DNA from: Pelobates cultripes
Lineage: Eukaryota > Chordata > Amphibia > Anura > Pelobatidae
DNA length: 64,000 bases
Reading direction: 5' to 3'
Assembly: GCA_933207985.1 (NCBI GenBank)
Contig: OW240913.1
Span: forward strand, 267,773,848 to 267,837,847
The position numbers and the translations under genes were made by a program. The notes beneath the pieces were generated by a model that saw only the letters and a list, made by a program, of their open reading frames with translations, made no database searches and was not told where the DNA came from. Positions 9,078 through 21,915 of this stretch are shown here, piece by piece (position 1 is the first letter of the stretch; each line of letters opens with the position of its first letter).

Positions 9078-10909
9078 CAGTGGTGTATCCTGGTTTTGTG
9101 CTGCCCTAGGCATGCCAAAACCCAGGCGCCCCCTCCTCGCACCACCCTCTTCCCCACCTTCTAAATACACACACACACATTCACTGACAGACACGCATAC
9201 ACTAGCTAACCGACATACACACTGTTTCACTAACAGACACATACAGTCACTAGCAGACACACACATTCACTAACAGACACGCATACACTCTCACTAACAG
9301 ACACACACATAGTAACACACTCCATAACAGACACACTCCCTGACATACACTCACTAACAGACACACACAGACTCACTAACAGACACACTCACTGTGAAGA
9401 AATGCCTTTTTTTTAACTGTATATGCCCTCTTTGTATTTGTATTTATAGCAATGTTTCCCTATGGCATTCGGTAGGTAAAACTACCGAATGCAGACCCCC
9501 CTGTCACCCCTTTATACAGACTGTACCCCCTTGCTGGCTGGATTACGTTCGGCAGAAGTTTTGCACGAACGGCAGGCCTCGCTGCCATTTCGGGACTTCC
9601 TCGTATTCGCGGCCATTTTAGCTTCCGAACAGCGGTGTTTGCCATTGAATGTCTGGAACTGAAAACGGACCCTCAAACAGGCGAACACGGCTGACGCCTC
9701 CAGACCTTCGGTAAAACCCCTTCCAAACTACCGAACGACCGGGAGTTCGGTAGAAAGACTTACCAACAGATGGGGAATCCAGCGAACCAAGGATGGTAGC
9801 TGGATGGCCGGCCGTTCGGGAGGTTTTTCATGCGATCTAAGACCGACTGCAGGGCCAGAATTCATGGAACTGTTTTCGGCTACTTTGCCCGTGCAGTCGG
9901 TCAAAACTTCTAAGTCCTATATCTCCCGAACGGCTGAACCGAATGGCCTGAGATTTTAATATGTTGGTCTCCCAGACAATAGCTATCTATTGGGACACCA
10001 AAATTATGCCTGTACCCCAAGTCCTTGGGGTACATCCAAACTTTGGGGAATTTCTGGTACGTTTTAATTGTGTTTAATGGTTATCTGAGGGGAGGAGATG
10101 TACAGTATGTATATTGTTAGGATTGGATGTATGGCTAATTATATGGGAGGCTCCCTTGCATGGGCTGAATTCCATAAAAAGAGCATGCCTGTCATTAAAC
10201 CTCAGTTCATCTTTGTACCCTTATTCTGACTACGTATGCTGTTTGGGAGTTTGTGTGTTTTACTGTGGGAATTATCCAGGAACACTATTGGATTTACAAT
10301 TGGGAATTCGTCTACTATAACCACCGAACGGAGGGCTATATTCACTGGGCTCTGGCTGTTCGGGAGGAAACTACCGATTAAGGTTTAAATGTACTTGGTT
10401 TCCTTACACTCACTAACAGACACACTCACTAACAGACACACATACACTAACAGACAAACACACTAACAGACACACACACTCACTAATGTGTCTGTTAGTG
10501 AGTGTGTGTGTGTCTGTTAGTGTGTGTGTCTGCACACACTAAGAGTCACACACACTAACAGACACACACACACTCACTAATAGACACACACACTCACTCA
10601 CACATTAACACACTCACTTTTTCTTTTAAAAATTCAACCCCGCCCCCAGCCTCCTTACCTTTGGGAATGCTGGGGGGGGTTTCTCCCTTTTCCTGGGGCT
10701 GACGGTCGGCTGGGCGGGCGGCGCTGGCGTCATATTCCGGCTCCCAGCATCACTCTGCGGCGCACTGGGGAAAGTGCTCCCTCACCAGCGTCGACCGCCC
10801 GTCTGGCTTGTCAGTTAGCCGCAAAGGCTAACAAGACATTTGCCCTGGGCATCTGAAAAATGCCGCCCAAGGAAAATGTCTTGTTTTCCTCGCGGCTAAT
10901 ACGTCCCTG
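9078..10909. mobile_element. hAT-like non-autonomous element with CA/GACA arrays
   Basis: The ends are CAGTGGTGTATCC and, inverted at the right, CAGGGACGTATTA. They are flanked by AACAAAGG (9070-9077) and AACAAAAG (10910-10917), an 8-base target duplication with one difference. Eight-base duplications and CAG-type ends fit hAT transposons. Inside are ACACAC/ACAGAC arrays (9165-9392 and 10409-10612) and a GC-rich region near 10630-10880 with a CATATTCCGGCTCCC half-palindrome shared with other copies in this window. A solo LTR interrupts it at 9393-10408. No transposase is present. Confidence 0.7.
9393..10408 (+). mobile_element. Solo LTR (1,016 bases) inserted in the CA-array element
   Basis: The insert begins TGTGAAGAAA and ends TTTCCTTACA, an imperfect TG...CA inverted repeat. 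It is flanked on both sides by CTCAC (9388-9392 and 10409-10413), as expected for an LTR integration with a 5-base duplication. A TATA-like CATAAAAA (10173-10180) and a polyadenylation-like ATTAAA (10194-10199) occur inside. No gag, pol or primer site is next to it, so it is best read as a solo LTR left by recombination. CTCAC also occurs often in the host array, which weakens the duplication evidence. Gypsy and retroviral origin cannot be separated here. Confidence 0.6.
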
Positions 10910-11149
10910 AACAAAAGCATTATTGAATCAAGACAAGAATATGTTCAGAAATCAATCATTGTTTTTCTTTTTTCAAAAATGTTAAAATACTGAAGATGGA
11001 GGTCCTTTGAGGCTGTGCAGTAATGTGCTTGAGGTTGAATTGGTTATCTGGGAGATTTCTCAGTTTGTCACCTTACCTGAAGTTATTCTGGCTGCCATTT
11101 TGTTTTTAAAATATTTTTTTCATAGTGCTAGCCTTTCAGGGGCTGATGT

Positions 11150-11230
11150 GAGACATAAGATCTTGCTCCACACCTGAACTAGTGACTTTGAGAGAACAGT
11201 ATGTTATGGACAACGAACACAGGTGCATTT
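11150..11230 (+). pseudogene. Tc1-like transposase relic, left piece
   Basis: The last bases before the inserted foldback element (ACGAACACAGGTGCATTT) read straight on into the transposase frame at 12623, giving TQVHFIDGILNAQRY across the junction. The left limit is unclear and no earlier domain is recognisable. Confidence 0.55.
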
Positions 11231-12622
11231 TAGGCATGTGCATGAGGAAAATTTTCGGTTCGGTTCGGCTCAGCATTCCGAAATTCGGCACTTCGGAAAT
11301 TCGGCAATTTCGGGACTTTTCTTGCAGCCTCTTAGTAGATAACTCACTAATTCCCACGGTATTAGGGAGTTATCTACCAAAAGGCTGAAAGACCTAAATT
11401 GGTCTTTCAGCCAAATTTACTAATACTAAGTAAAAATTACTTAGTATTAGTAAATTTTTCCCCTACTCGCGGTATAGCCTGTGGCTGCTCACTATTTAAA
11501 AAAAAAAATAGGCCCCCCTGGCCCCCACCCCTGAGCGGCTGGTGGGGGTCCTAAAGTAAAATGGTAAAATGATGGGGGGACCTATTGTCCTCCCCCACGG
11601 CCCTCACCCCTGAGCGGTGGGTGGGGGCCCTAAATACTAATAAGGGGGGACCTAATGTCCTCTCCCCTGGCCCCCACGCCTGAGCAGCGGGTGGGGGCCC
11701 TACAGTAAAATAAGGGGTGGGGACCTAATGTCCTCCCCCTTGGCCCCCACCCCTGAGCGGCGGGTGGGGGCCCTAAATACTAATAAGGGGGGGACCTAAT
11801 GTCCTCCCCCTGGCCCCCACCCCTGAGCGGTGGGTGGGGGCCCTAAATTGGAATAAGGGGGGGGCCTAATGTCCTTCCCCCGGCCCCCACCCTTGAGCGG
11901 TGGGTGGGGGCCCTAAATTGGAATAGGGGGGACTACCTTATGTCCTCCCCCCTGGCCCCCACCCATGAGTGGTGGGTGGGGGACCTAAATTGGAATAGGG
12001 GGGGGGACCTAATGTCCTCCCCCCTGGCCCTCCCCCCCCCCAAATTAAAAAGGTCCCCCCCTCCCGAGCCCCTACCCGTGCTGCGCAAGTGGTGGCTTCT
12101 AACCTGAAGGGGGGCCCGATTGTCCCCCCCGGCCCCCACCCCTGATCGCAGTATAGCGAGTAGGGGCATAATTTACTAATACCTAGTAATCTTTACTTAG
12201 TATTAGTAAATTTGGCCGAAAGACCAATTTAGGTCTTTGAGCCTTTTAGTAGATAGCTCCCTAATACCGTGGGAATTAGGGAGTTATCTACTTATTCATT
12301 CCTGTCATTACACTGACTGGCTAAGTAACTTACATTTTATATGAATGTATGTTACTTGATTGTTGTAAGTGTTGCAAATGCTTACAGCTGAATCCTGGCT
12401 ATTTTTGTATACTTTTTATTTAAAATTGTATAAAGTTTAACATTCTTCATTCTATATTAGTTCTTAGGCAATACTGTACTTCAGCACTTCAGCAATTCGA
12501 CACTTCGGAAATTCGGTAATTTCTGAATTTCGGGACTTCAACCATTTGGCAATTCGGCAATTCATCTATTCGGACATTCGGAAGTACCCAAATGTCCGAA
12601 TTGCCCGAATTGCACATGTCTA
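11231..12622. mobile_element. hAT-like foldback element with GC-rich minisatellite core
   Basis: The ends are TAGGCATGTGCA and, inverted, TAGACATGTGCA. Both are flanked by a perfect 8-base duplication GTGCATTT (11223-11230, 12623-12630), which fits the hAT superfamily. Subterminal regions are rich in TTCGG and AATTCGG motifs. Long inner arms (about 11335-11455 and 12165-12290) are inverted copies of each other and are themselves partly palindromic. The centre is a GC-rich tandem array. The element has no transposase and interrupts a Tc1-like transposase gene. Confidence 0.78.
11515..12145. repeat. GC-rich minisatellite, about 70-79 base unit, seven copies or more
   Basis: The landmark GAGCGG or a close form recurs at 11533, 11612, 11682, 11755, 11825, 11895 and 11967. 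Each unit contains GGCCCCCACCC followed by GGGTGGGGGCC, a small stem-loop, and a GGACCTAATGTCCTCCCCC segment. The units degrade towards 12145. G-runs on one strand and C-runs on the other make it prone to unusual structure. Confidence 0.9.
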
Positions 12623-13150
12623 GTGCATTTTATTGATGGCATCTTGAATGCACAGAGATACTGTGATGAGATCCTGAGGCCCATTGTTGTGCCATTCATC
12701 CACGACCCCCACCTCATGTTGCAGCATGATAATACACAGCCCCATGTTGCAAGGATCTGTACACAATTCCTGGAAGCTGAAAACATCCCAGTACTTGCAT
12801 GGCCAGCATTCTCATCGGACATGTCACCCATTGAGCATGTTTGGGATCAGCGTATACGACAGCGTGTTCCAGGTCCTGCCAATATCCAGCCATTGAACAG
12901 GAGTGGACCAACATTCCACAGTCCACAATAAACAACCTGATCAACTCTTTGCGACCGAGATGTGTTGCACTGCGTGAGTCAAATGGTGGTCACACCAGAT
13001 ACTGACTGGTTTTCGGACCCCCCAGATCTCTCCCAATACAGTAAAGCTGCACATTTTAGAGTGGCCTTTTATTGTGGCCAGCCTAAGGCACACCTTTGCA
13101 ATAATCATGCTGTCTAATCATGAAAACAAAAGCGTTGCGTTTAGCATTTT
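12623..13150 (+). pseudogene. Tc1-like transposase relic, catalytic C-terminal half
   Basis: The frame at 12623-12931 reads HFIDGILNAQRYCDEILRPIV, then LQHDNTQPHVARIC and DMSPIEHVWD. These are the second Asp and the Glu regions of the DD34E transposase of Tc1/mariner elements. The frame is lost after about 12870, and the following 3' sequence (TTTATTGTGGCCAGCCTAAG) looks like the non-coding end of the same element. The transposase moved DNA by cut and paste. This copy is dead, because it is disrupted by the hAT-like insertion and by a later frame loss. Confidence 0.88.
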
Positions 13151-13977
13151 GCTCAGTGCATATCTCATTCGTATTGAAATGTAGAAAAATCAGCACATGC
13201 ATATATTCTGAATACTAGCAGGGTTATGCATTGAGGATTGTCAGGAATTCAAAGTTAATGCAAAATGGAAAAATGTTCCTAGTTTGCTATGCTTCCAGTG
13301 TTTTATGATTCCAATAGATGTGTTTTGAGGAACTTCCTAAAGAATTGAAGACTATGGTAGAGTCTACAAATAGTAACAGTAAAAGCCCTGGCTGCTGTAA
13401 TTACATGGTTTGGACATTAAAGGGCACTCAAAGAATCATAATTGTAGTGGTCTGTGGGCTTCTTCCCTTCCACTGTGAAACCAATTTTGAAAAGTCTGAT
13501 AAAATCCAGAGCTCATCCCATGACTTTATCACTGGCCCTTCAACTGTCACACAGCTAATGCAGAACACAGAAGTGAAATTCTGCATTAGCTATTCCATCT
13601 TTCAGATAACAAGGCAACATCTGCACCAATTTATGGATATCAAGAACATATTATCAACATAGGAATGATAAGCAGGTGATGCAAACACTACAATATACTA
13701 TTCCAAGAGTCTGGTAAAGTTCAAGAATGTAATACAGTTTTGGATAGGTTATCTTATTCTGAGTAATCTGGCTATGCTTTTACTGGGTGTTGGAACTGAC
13801 ATCAACTTGCTATATCTTTCCCTTATAACACTCAAAGTTCTGGAACTCAACTGCAGCCTGATTGCTCATGTCAACCAGAGAATAGAATTTGGCGACAGAC
13901 GGTGCTATCAAAGGGGAAATTGAGAAGGATTTTATAATTGGCAACTCACATCATTTAACATTTCTTATTTGCTCTTA
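13151..13977. other. Intron; possible very old MITE relic
   Basis: ATTAAAGGGCACTCAAAGAAT near 13417 resembles the left end of the TTAA-type MITEs in this window, but no right end is visible. The frame at 13318-13662 has no recognisable protein content and overlaps this relic. Confidence 0.4.
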
Positions 13978-14433
13978 TTAAAGGACCACTCTAGGCACCC
14001 AGACCACTTCAGCTTAATGAAGTGGTCTGGGTGCCAGGTCTAGCTAGGGTTAACCCATTTTTTTATAAACATAGCAGTTTCAGAGAAACTGCTATGTTTA
14101 TAAATGGGTTAATCCTTCCTCCAAAGCCTCTAGCGGCTGTCTCATTGACAGCCGCTAGAGGTGCTTGCGTTATTCTCACTGTGAAAATCACAGTGAGAGC
14201 ATGCAAGCGTCCATGTGAAAGCATTGTAAATGCTTTCCTATGCGACCGGCTGAATGCGCGTGCGCATTCAGCCAAATGGGCGGAGAGGAGGAGGATCGGA
14301 AGAGGAGAGCTCCCCGCCCAGCGCTGGAAAAAGGTAAGTTTTTACCCCTTTTCTCTCCCTAGAGCCGGGCGGGTGAGGGACCCTGAGGGTGGGGGCACGA
14401 GTATGTTTTCCTGGCACTATAGTGGTCCTTTAA
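13978..14433. mobile_element. T2/Kolobok-like MITE copy A
   Basis: TTAA bounds both ends, followed by AGGACCACTCTAGGCACC at the left and its near-complement AGTGGTCCT at the right. TTAA duplications with TTAAAGG ends match the T2 MITEs of Xenopus (Kolobok). Two internal hairpins are clear: GGCACCCAGACCACTTCA with its complement (13994-14035), and ATAAACATAGCAGTTTC with its complement (14052-14110). A GC-rich 3' part ends in CCTGGCACTATAGTGGTCC. Confidence 0.85.
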
Positions 14434-15247
<814 letters not shown>

Positions 15248-15337
15248 TAGCAGATAGTGAATAGCCACTTTATTTAATTTCTGACCATAAGGCAGGTTAC
15301 AACATGAAATATTTATGAGCAAATGGCCACCAGAAGT

Positions 15338-15780
15338 GAATAAAGGGACACTATACTGACCAGAACAACTACAGCTTATTGCATTTGTTCTGGTGAGTAG
15401 AATCATTCCCTTCAGGCCTTTTGCAGTAAACACTGTATTTTCAGAGAAAAAAACCCTCCACTGGCCAATCCTTAGATGGCTGCTAAAGCTACTTCCTTGG
15501 GCAGTGCTGCAGAGTAAGCAGCACTGTCATTCAATGTCTCCTCCCTCTGCATGCAGACACTGAACTTTCCTCCTGGAGATGCATTGATTCAGTATATCTC
15601 TATGAGGAGATGCTGATTGGCATGGCCTGTGTTCGACTTGTGCTGACACTGCCCCTGATCTGTCTCCTTGACAGTCTCAGCCAATCCTATGGGAAAGCAT
15701 TGTGATTGGCTCAGACCACCACTTCTGATTATGTCAGCAGACCGGTAGGAGAGCCAGCAGCTGCAGACTTGAATAAAAGT
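15338..15780. mobile_element. T2/Kolobok-like MITE, right-truncated
   Basis: ATAAAGGGACACTATACTGAC starts a sequence that matches the families at 50053-50588 and, inverted, 62458-62771. Shared blocks include the 'CTACAGCTTATTGCA' region and CTCTATGAGGAGATGCTGATTGG. The right TIR is not found; the similarity fades near AATAAAAGTATGATTTTAC. Confidence 0.6.
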
Positions 15781-15799
15781 ATGATTTTACTGATGGTGT

Positions 15800-16060
15800 T
15801 CAGCAGGGGTAGGCAACTATTTAGTAGTACTGTGCCAAAACAAGATCTTGAAGTCCCTTGATGTGCAAGTCCTATTTTGTTTAGGTGTGTATGTTGCCAT
15901 ATTGGGTTTGTGTTATATAGAGTTCTGGATTTCCTAATTGTGCCTCTATGTGTTATATTTTGCTGCATAGAGTTCTGGACTTCCTAAGTGTGCCTCTATG
16001 TGTTATATTGTGTTATACAGAGTTCTGGACTTCCTAAGTGTGCCTCTATGTGCTGGGGTG
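15800..16060. repeat. Element end plus 54-base minisatellite, three copies
   Basis: CAGCAGGGGTAGGCAACTAT near 15803 resembles the end of a hAT-type MITE. From about 15915 to 16055, GAGTTCTGGA(C/T)TTCCTAA and GTGCCTCTATGTG repeat three times with a unit near 54 bases. Confidence 0.65.
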
Positions 16061-16193
16061 CAACTAGCGAATGGCACAAAAGTGATTGTATGTACAGTGT
16101 TTCAAACGGAAATGCTGCACATACAGACTACCACCACCATGACCAATTCAGTTCACTGTAGTGATTATAGTGGTTGGAGTAACCCTTAAAGTT
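16061..16193. mobile_element. Relic of an old MITE family, shared with 25975-26122
   Basis: The block with GTGTTTCAAACGGAAATGCTG, CCACCATGACCA and TTGGAGTAACC recurs, diverged, at 25975-26122. It shares the general layout of the TTAA MITEs, but the ends are worn away. Confidence 0.45.
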
Positions 16194-16647
16194 TTTAGGT
16201 TTATTATTTGTAATTGCGTTGTTGGCCATGTGTAATTGGAGTTGCATGGGGAGGGTTGCATGTGTTTGATTCTTTGTGTCTGACTACATGTGTGGTGTGA
16301 GTTGAGCTGTAGAAAGGGCTACATATATGGGTGTGACATGGTGACCTGCATCTCCAGTGGTTGCAGAGTAAATCATTGCCTTCTTTTGTCCTGTGCACCT
16401 ACAAAAATCAGGATGCTGGTGGTAACCCTTTGCCAGTGCCCTGAATCCCTAGAAAGTGCACGGGAACGATGACCGGGACTTGAACCCATCAGAGGTGCAG
16501 AGATGTAACAGCAGAGGATGCTGGGAGATCATTTGCTCTCTCCTAGGGCCTGTGGGACTAAAGAACACATCCTTTGAGAATTAGACAAAGTCCTCATTTG
16601 CCTTATGGTAACGCTGACATGTCTTCTTGATTAAATTGCACATTCTC

Positions 16648-18180
16648 CAGGGGTCGATTTCTAGTTGGCAGCACAAAATATTAACTCGCCAATGGCTATA
16701 GGCAAGTGCAAATTGTGAGCGAGTCTGTCTGTCTATCTATTTATACAGTATACACACTTTAGAAAAATATCAAATATCAGTGCCTTTTACAGCTTTCACC
16801 AGTATGATAGTCCCCCTGCTGGAAACCGGGTTTATTGTTCTCAAAGACAGCCAAACCTTGCAAATATACATTCAACTGTTAGCATAATAACTTTCAGCCA
16901 AGCACATACATTATTTTATTTTACTGTTTTGCTTTTATAATTACAAAGTAAACACTTCTTTAATAATAACTTGGGCCAAATGGAATGGTTTTTTTTTTGT
17001 TTGTCATAATTAGTAAATAATATTTGTCTTCCAACCATGTAATGCAAGTATGTCAAACTCAAAGTCTAGCACGTAGGTGTATTTTGAAAGTACAGTATAG
17101 AAAAAACCCCAGCATCTCCCTCTACTAAATCCCAGTCCCACCCTCTTCTCCCCATATACTAAATCCCAGTCCTCCCACTCTACTAAATCCCAGCATCCCC
17201 CTCTAGCCAACAAGCAGACTCCACGCACATTGCCGCTGCCAGTATGTGACTCCGGAGTCTGGCCTCTAGTATACGCCAAATGGTGCTGTCCACACCCTGT
17301 GCCAAATCTGATCCTCCTGCTACTTGAAACCCTGTGAAGGTGGAGCATGTCGATGTCACGTCAGAATGTGATGTGGCGTTGCGTGCCTCCATGCACCTTC
17401 AGGTACTCCACTGTCCAGTTGCAGCCAATGCAACACTGACCAACGCACACATACGTGACAGACACACACAGACACTGACATACACATACAGACACTGACA
17501 GACACACACTCACTGACATACACATACAGACACACACACACACACACTCACTAACAGACACACACAGACACTGACAAACACATACAGACACAAACAGACA
17601 GACACACACACACACTCCCTGACAGAAACACACACACAGATACACTCACTGACAGACACTCAGTCACTCACTGAGAGACACAGACACACACACTCACTGA
17701 CACACACAGACACACACACTGACAGACACTCACAGACAGACACACACTCACTGATGCACACTCACTCACTGATAGAGACACACACACACACACACATTTA
17801 CTCGTTCTTGCACACACATCATTTTCTTTATTGTTCCCTACTTTTGGGAGCCGATGTGGGGTCTCTCCCTGGGGTCCCGTGGGGATCTTCTATCTGCTCC
17901 TCACTGCTTCCTCGTGTGGTTTAGTGATACTGGGTGATGACGTCATATTCCCGCGTCCGGCTTCACTACAGACAGCGCGCAAGGGAGCAGTGAAGAGCAG
18001 GAACACAGAGCTTCCTCACTGGCCCTCCTCCCCAGCCGGTTAAATGTTAGCAGAGTAGGCACCTGCAATGTGGGGAAAGCAGGTGCCTACTCTGCTTTAA
18101 CACCAAGAATGTACTCGCGGCTCGCCGGGCCAGTCTCCAGGCCCCTAAGAATGCTGATGCCAACTAGAAGTTATCCCTTG
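16648..18180. mobile_element. CA-array foldback element with TTCTAGTTGGCA ends
   Basis: TTCTAGTTGGCA (16659-16670) is repeated inverted at 18158-18169, with outer ends CAGGGG and CCCTTG. The middle is a long ACACAG/ACTGACAG array (about 17455-17810). A GC-rich segment follows with TGACGTCATATTCC and a GCAGGTGCCTACTCTGC repeat in inverted copies. It shares its plan with 9078-10909, 28447-29529 and 61309-62030. I could not find a convincing target duplication. Confidence 0.6.
17455..17810. repeat. CA/CAGACA microsatellite array
   Basis: This is a dense ACACAC/ACAGAC/ACTGAC tract. The long frames on either strand here are products of the repeat, not genes. Confidence 0.95.
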
Positions 18181-19842
18181 TAAACTCCTTTATCCCAGAT
18201 GTGGCAAGTAGATGAATTACCCCTTCCAGGTGTCTATGGGTCCCCATGTCTCTATACTCCATGCCTCTCCCCAGCACTCTCATACTTAATAATGAACTGG
18301 CCCAAATATTTGAAATAAAAATGTTTTTTAAAAATCTGGAAAAAAGATTCTTATATTTCATATAATGCTGACAAAAATAGATACAATTTACTCTTCAGCT
18401 TCACGGTCTCGTAGAGTCTGTAGAAATATAGTGTTCAAGGCAGGAAATGTTTTCATATAGGCTTTTCTCACCTTGAATGCTAAGTAAGAGACCTAAGTAA
18501 CTAAGTGAGACCAGTAATTGCTTAAAGGGAGATTTCACCAGTGACTTGTATATTCACGGCACATGGGATGGAAAAGAGGCAAGTCCATCCACTAGGCCTT
18601 TCTTGTTATTAATGCAATCCTTGGGAAACTCAATTTTTTTTATCTTTTATATATTTAATTGATGGAGATGATCAGTCCTCTTATTGTTGTGAGAGTTCCG
18701 ATTATCTATATCTAATTACATGCTGTGTACTTTACAGGCGTTACTTTATTAATTTGAATGTATGCATTGTGCTGTCCTCTCCTATGCCTCCAAATTTGTT
18801 TATTAGACTGAAAAATGGTAAAACAATCTATAAATCTAATCAAACATAATAGTACGTTTTACGTTTCAGGCAGCTTTCCCACAATTACAGTTTTGGTATT
18901 TTCTCAGATTTGTGTCTCTTTTTAATAATACTGTTTTTTAATCTAGGCTAGTAGTCCTCAGCAGGAAATGGATTCCCTGACTATCCAGACGCATGTTTAA
19001 GAATCACTTCACATAGCTTCTTTAAAGCGAGTTGTTTATTTACTAAGTAGAGAGATGTCAGGAGTTTCAAACCGACCAGTTAAAGCTGAGCTAAACTAAA
19101 TTAATTGCAAACATTAGTAATTCAACCTATTACTGTACAGCCATTTGTTATTGCACATTTTGACGTCAAAATATAACTGTTGAGCAAAATAATTAGATAA
19201 CATTTCATATTGTGCTTGCATATACAAAATGGCATGCTTATTTGAAGATTCATGCTGGCCTATATTTCATTACTAATGGGAAGCTGCAGTAAACTATGCA
19301 TGTGTCTGTTTTGCCACTAAAACTCCTAGTGTAAGATCCCAGAATGCAATGTGCACAACCATTTGGTAGCAATTCTATTGTAGGCACTTAATGTAAAACT
19401 CCCTGCATTGGCTATAAATTAACCTTGAATTTCATTAAAGTCAACATGCAGTAGCTGGAAATAAATCCGAAAGTCACCGATATGTCCAATCCATAATCCT
19501 TTCACACCAAGGTCATACTTTAGACCTGACTACAGCGCAATCAATTTTCAGTTCACCATATACCACTGTTTAATAAATAAAGCCTGTTGTAAGTCATTGA
19601 AGTATCATTGACAGTTCCATTACACACTGCTGGGCTGGGGCATAGGAAGGAGACAACTCAAACCAAAATAAAAATAAATACAAAGTTACAAAAAGTGTAA
19701 TTTTACCATAAAAAACTATTATTTTAAATATCAGCCAGCTGGAACTGCTTATTTATGATTCTTTCAGAAAATCTATTCTATGCTCTATACACACGTCTTC
19801 CTCTCAACAAGTAAATCATTTTATAATTTTCCTTTATTCTAG
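18181..19842. other. Intron before CDK19 exon 4
   Basis: The sequence is AT-rich and mostly unique. I see no coding match or bounded repeat. It ends with a pyrimidine tract and TTTATTCTAG, the acceptor. Confidence 0.55.
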
Positions 19843-20148
<306 letters not shown>

Positions 20149-20151
20149 TAG

Positions 20152-21781
20152 CCCATGTAATAAACATTTAGATTCCCAGTGAAAGTTCCCAAAAATACTG
20201 TTTGGCGCCAGTATAATTTTCCTTATTTCCTTACACACTGGAAACTCCTAAAGGGTCCAGAAACCTACCGTCTGTCTCAGTGTAATAAGAATATAATACT
20301 TTAATAATGATCCCACTTTGATTTAAAGATAACATTGACTGTGCTAAAAATAGTATTCATTACTAGGTGCTCCATTTTATTTTTTGTTTCTTGCATGTTT
20401 TATCTTTTGAGATAGCTGGACATTTAACAAATTTAACAATCACATACTTGCCACTCATTTTTCAATTACCGATAAGTATACAAAAGAAGTACTCAAGGGA
20501 CGTTAGAGGGACACAGGTTATGGTGCTAGAACGCTTCATTCATTGTGTCATAGCTTTATAGCCTCTTACATAGTGATGTCAAAAGAGGGAAGCTTTTTTT
20601 TCCCAACTGTCTATTCAAGTATTTGCACAGTGTGAGATCTATCTATCTATCTATCTATCATTCATACATACATACATACATACATACATACATACATACA
20701 TACACAGTCCAGCACACTCACTCTTTTCTTCCATAAGACCAAGAGCTGTAATTACAACTAAAAGTGACTTAGTATTTGGCTATATTTTTATTTAAAATTT
20801 TTGTTTCATAACAACATATTTTGCAATGTGATGCATGTTGTGTAAAATAAATTGAAAATTTTTCAATAAAATTACATTTCATTTCAAGTTATAAAACCAC
20901 AAAGTATTTAAATGTTTAAGAGGTGAATAGGTATGCACTAACTGTATAAATGTCTAGTTTGTAAAAAACATTTATTTATTTATTTTTATTCATTACGGTT
21001 GTTTAGTTCCTTAACAGTAAGTGATGTAATTGTGACAGTGTGTACTATAGCAATAAGATTAAATAAAGTCAAGCATGCTCCTACTGGGTTTATTTAACAC
21101 ATGCACAACGTTGCCTAAAAGTGGAAAGAGGGAGGAAAATAATTAAACAAGAAGTACACCAGGACCACAGTTGAAGGAGCAGTTGCTGCTTATGTGTAGG
21201 AATGCTCACAGAGCACAGGTCTGAATCAACTGTTTCTCCATGAAGAAGTGGTTAAATCGAGAGCTCGATCTTGAAAATCTTGAGCTGAGTTCTAAGATCC
21301 ACCCTTCTTTGTGTCAAATCATTACTGCTGAAAAGATTGACAGCTTAAACATGCTGGTGTAGATCATGACATTTTGGTGAGGCTGAGTCATCTTAAATCC
21401 CAGTACTCTGACTGCAATGCTTTCTTCCATTGTACAACTAATTTGAGTGGATGAGTAAGGGAAAATCCTCAATGTGATATGTCTATCCAGGTTACCAGGA
21501 CACCCATTGCATTTTATTTTTGTTACATTTTACCCATTTTCATGATCTTTTTCTTTCCGTGACCCTCCATTCTAATATTTATGACATTAATAATGCTAGA
21601 TGACAGATTTTGGAGAGTGAATGGGTTTCTATTTATTTGCAGCCTGTGAACCCTGGTACAGTTGCTTATTTGGTGGGAACCTTTTGTGTAACTTTTAATA
21701 TGGGTTTAAGCCACATAACTCACTAATGTACCTGCCAACACGATCATTACATTCTTTGGCAACAAAAAATGTACTGTACAT
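20152..21781. other. Intron start of the 33-kb intron; tetranucleotide microsatellite
   Basis: The only clear feature is (ATCT)n then (CATA)n at about 20636-20703. The rest is AT-rich with no recognised element. Confidence 0.6.
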
Positions 21782-21915
21782 CAGTGGTTCCCAAACCAGT
21801 CCTCATGGCCCACCAACAATCCAGAATTTATGTATTTCCCTTTTTTATTCCAGTGGAGATATTGATAGAACCTGGACCGTTTGGTGGGTCGTGAGTACTG
21901 GTTTGGAATCCACTG
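21782..21915. mobile_element. hAT-like MITE with CAGTGG ends
   Basis: The left end CAGTGGTTCCCAAACCAGT is matched by TACTGGTTTGGAATCCACTG at the right, giving TIRs of about 20 bases. The flanks CTGTACAT and CTCTACGT agree at 6 of 8 positions, as expected for an aged hAT duplication. There is no coding capacity. Confidence 0.7.

Noticed and set aside
11515..12145. Regular repeats suggesting a CRISPR array
   Set aside because: The units are a direct minisatellite without unique spacers, and the DNA is vertebrate.
13318..13662. ORF of 114 codons starting MCFEELPKELKTMVES
   Set aside because: No family recognised, no splice or promoter context, and it overlaps a likely MITE relic.
17356..17645. 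Cys/Val/Ser-rich frames on the minus strand
   Set aside because: Produced by the CA/GACA array at 17455-17810.
18533..18570. CTTAAAGGGAGATTTCACCA as another T2-like MITE end
   Set aside because: The bases after AGGG do not follow the CACTATAG pattern and no right end was found.
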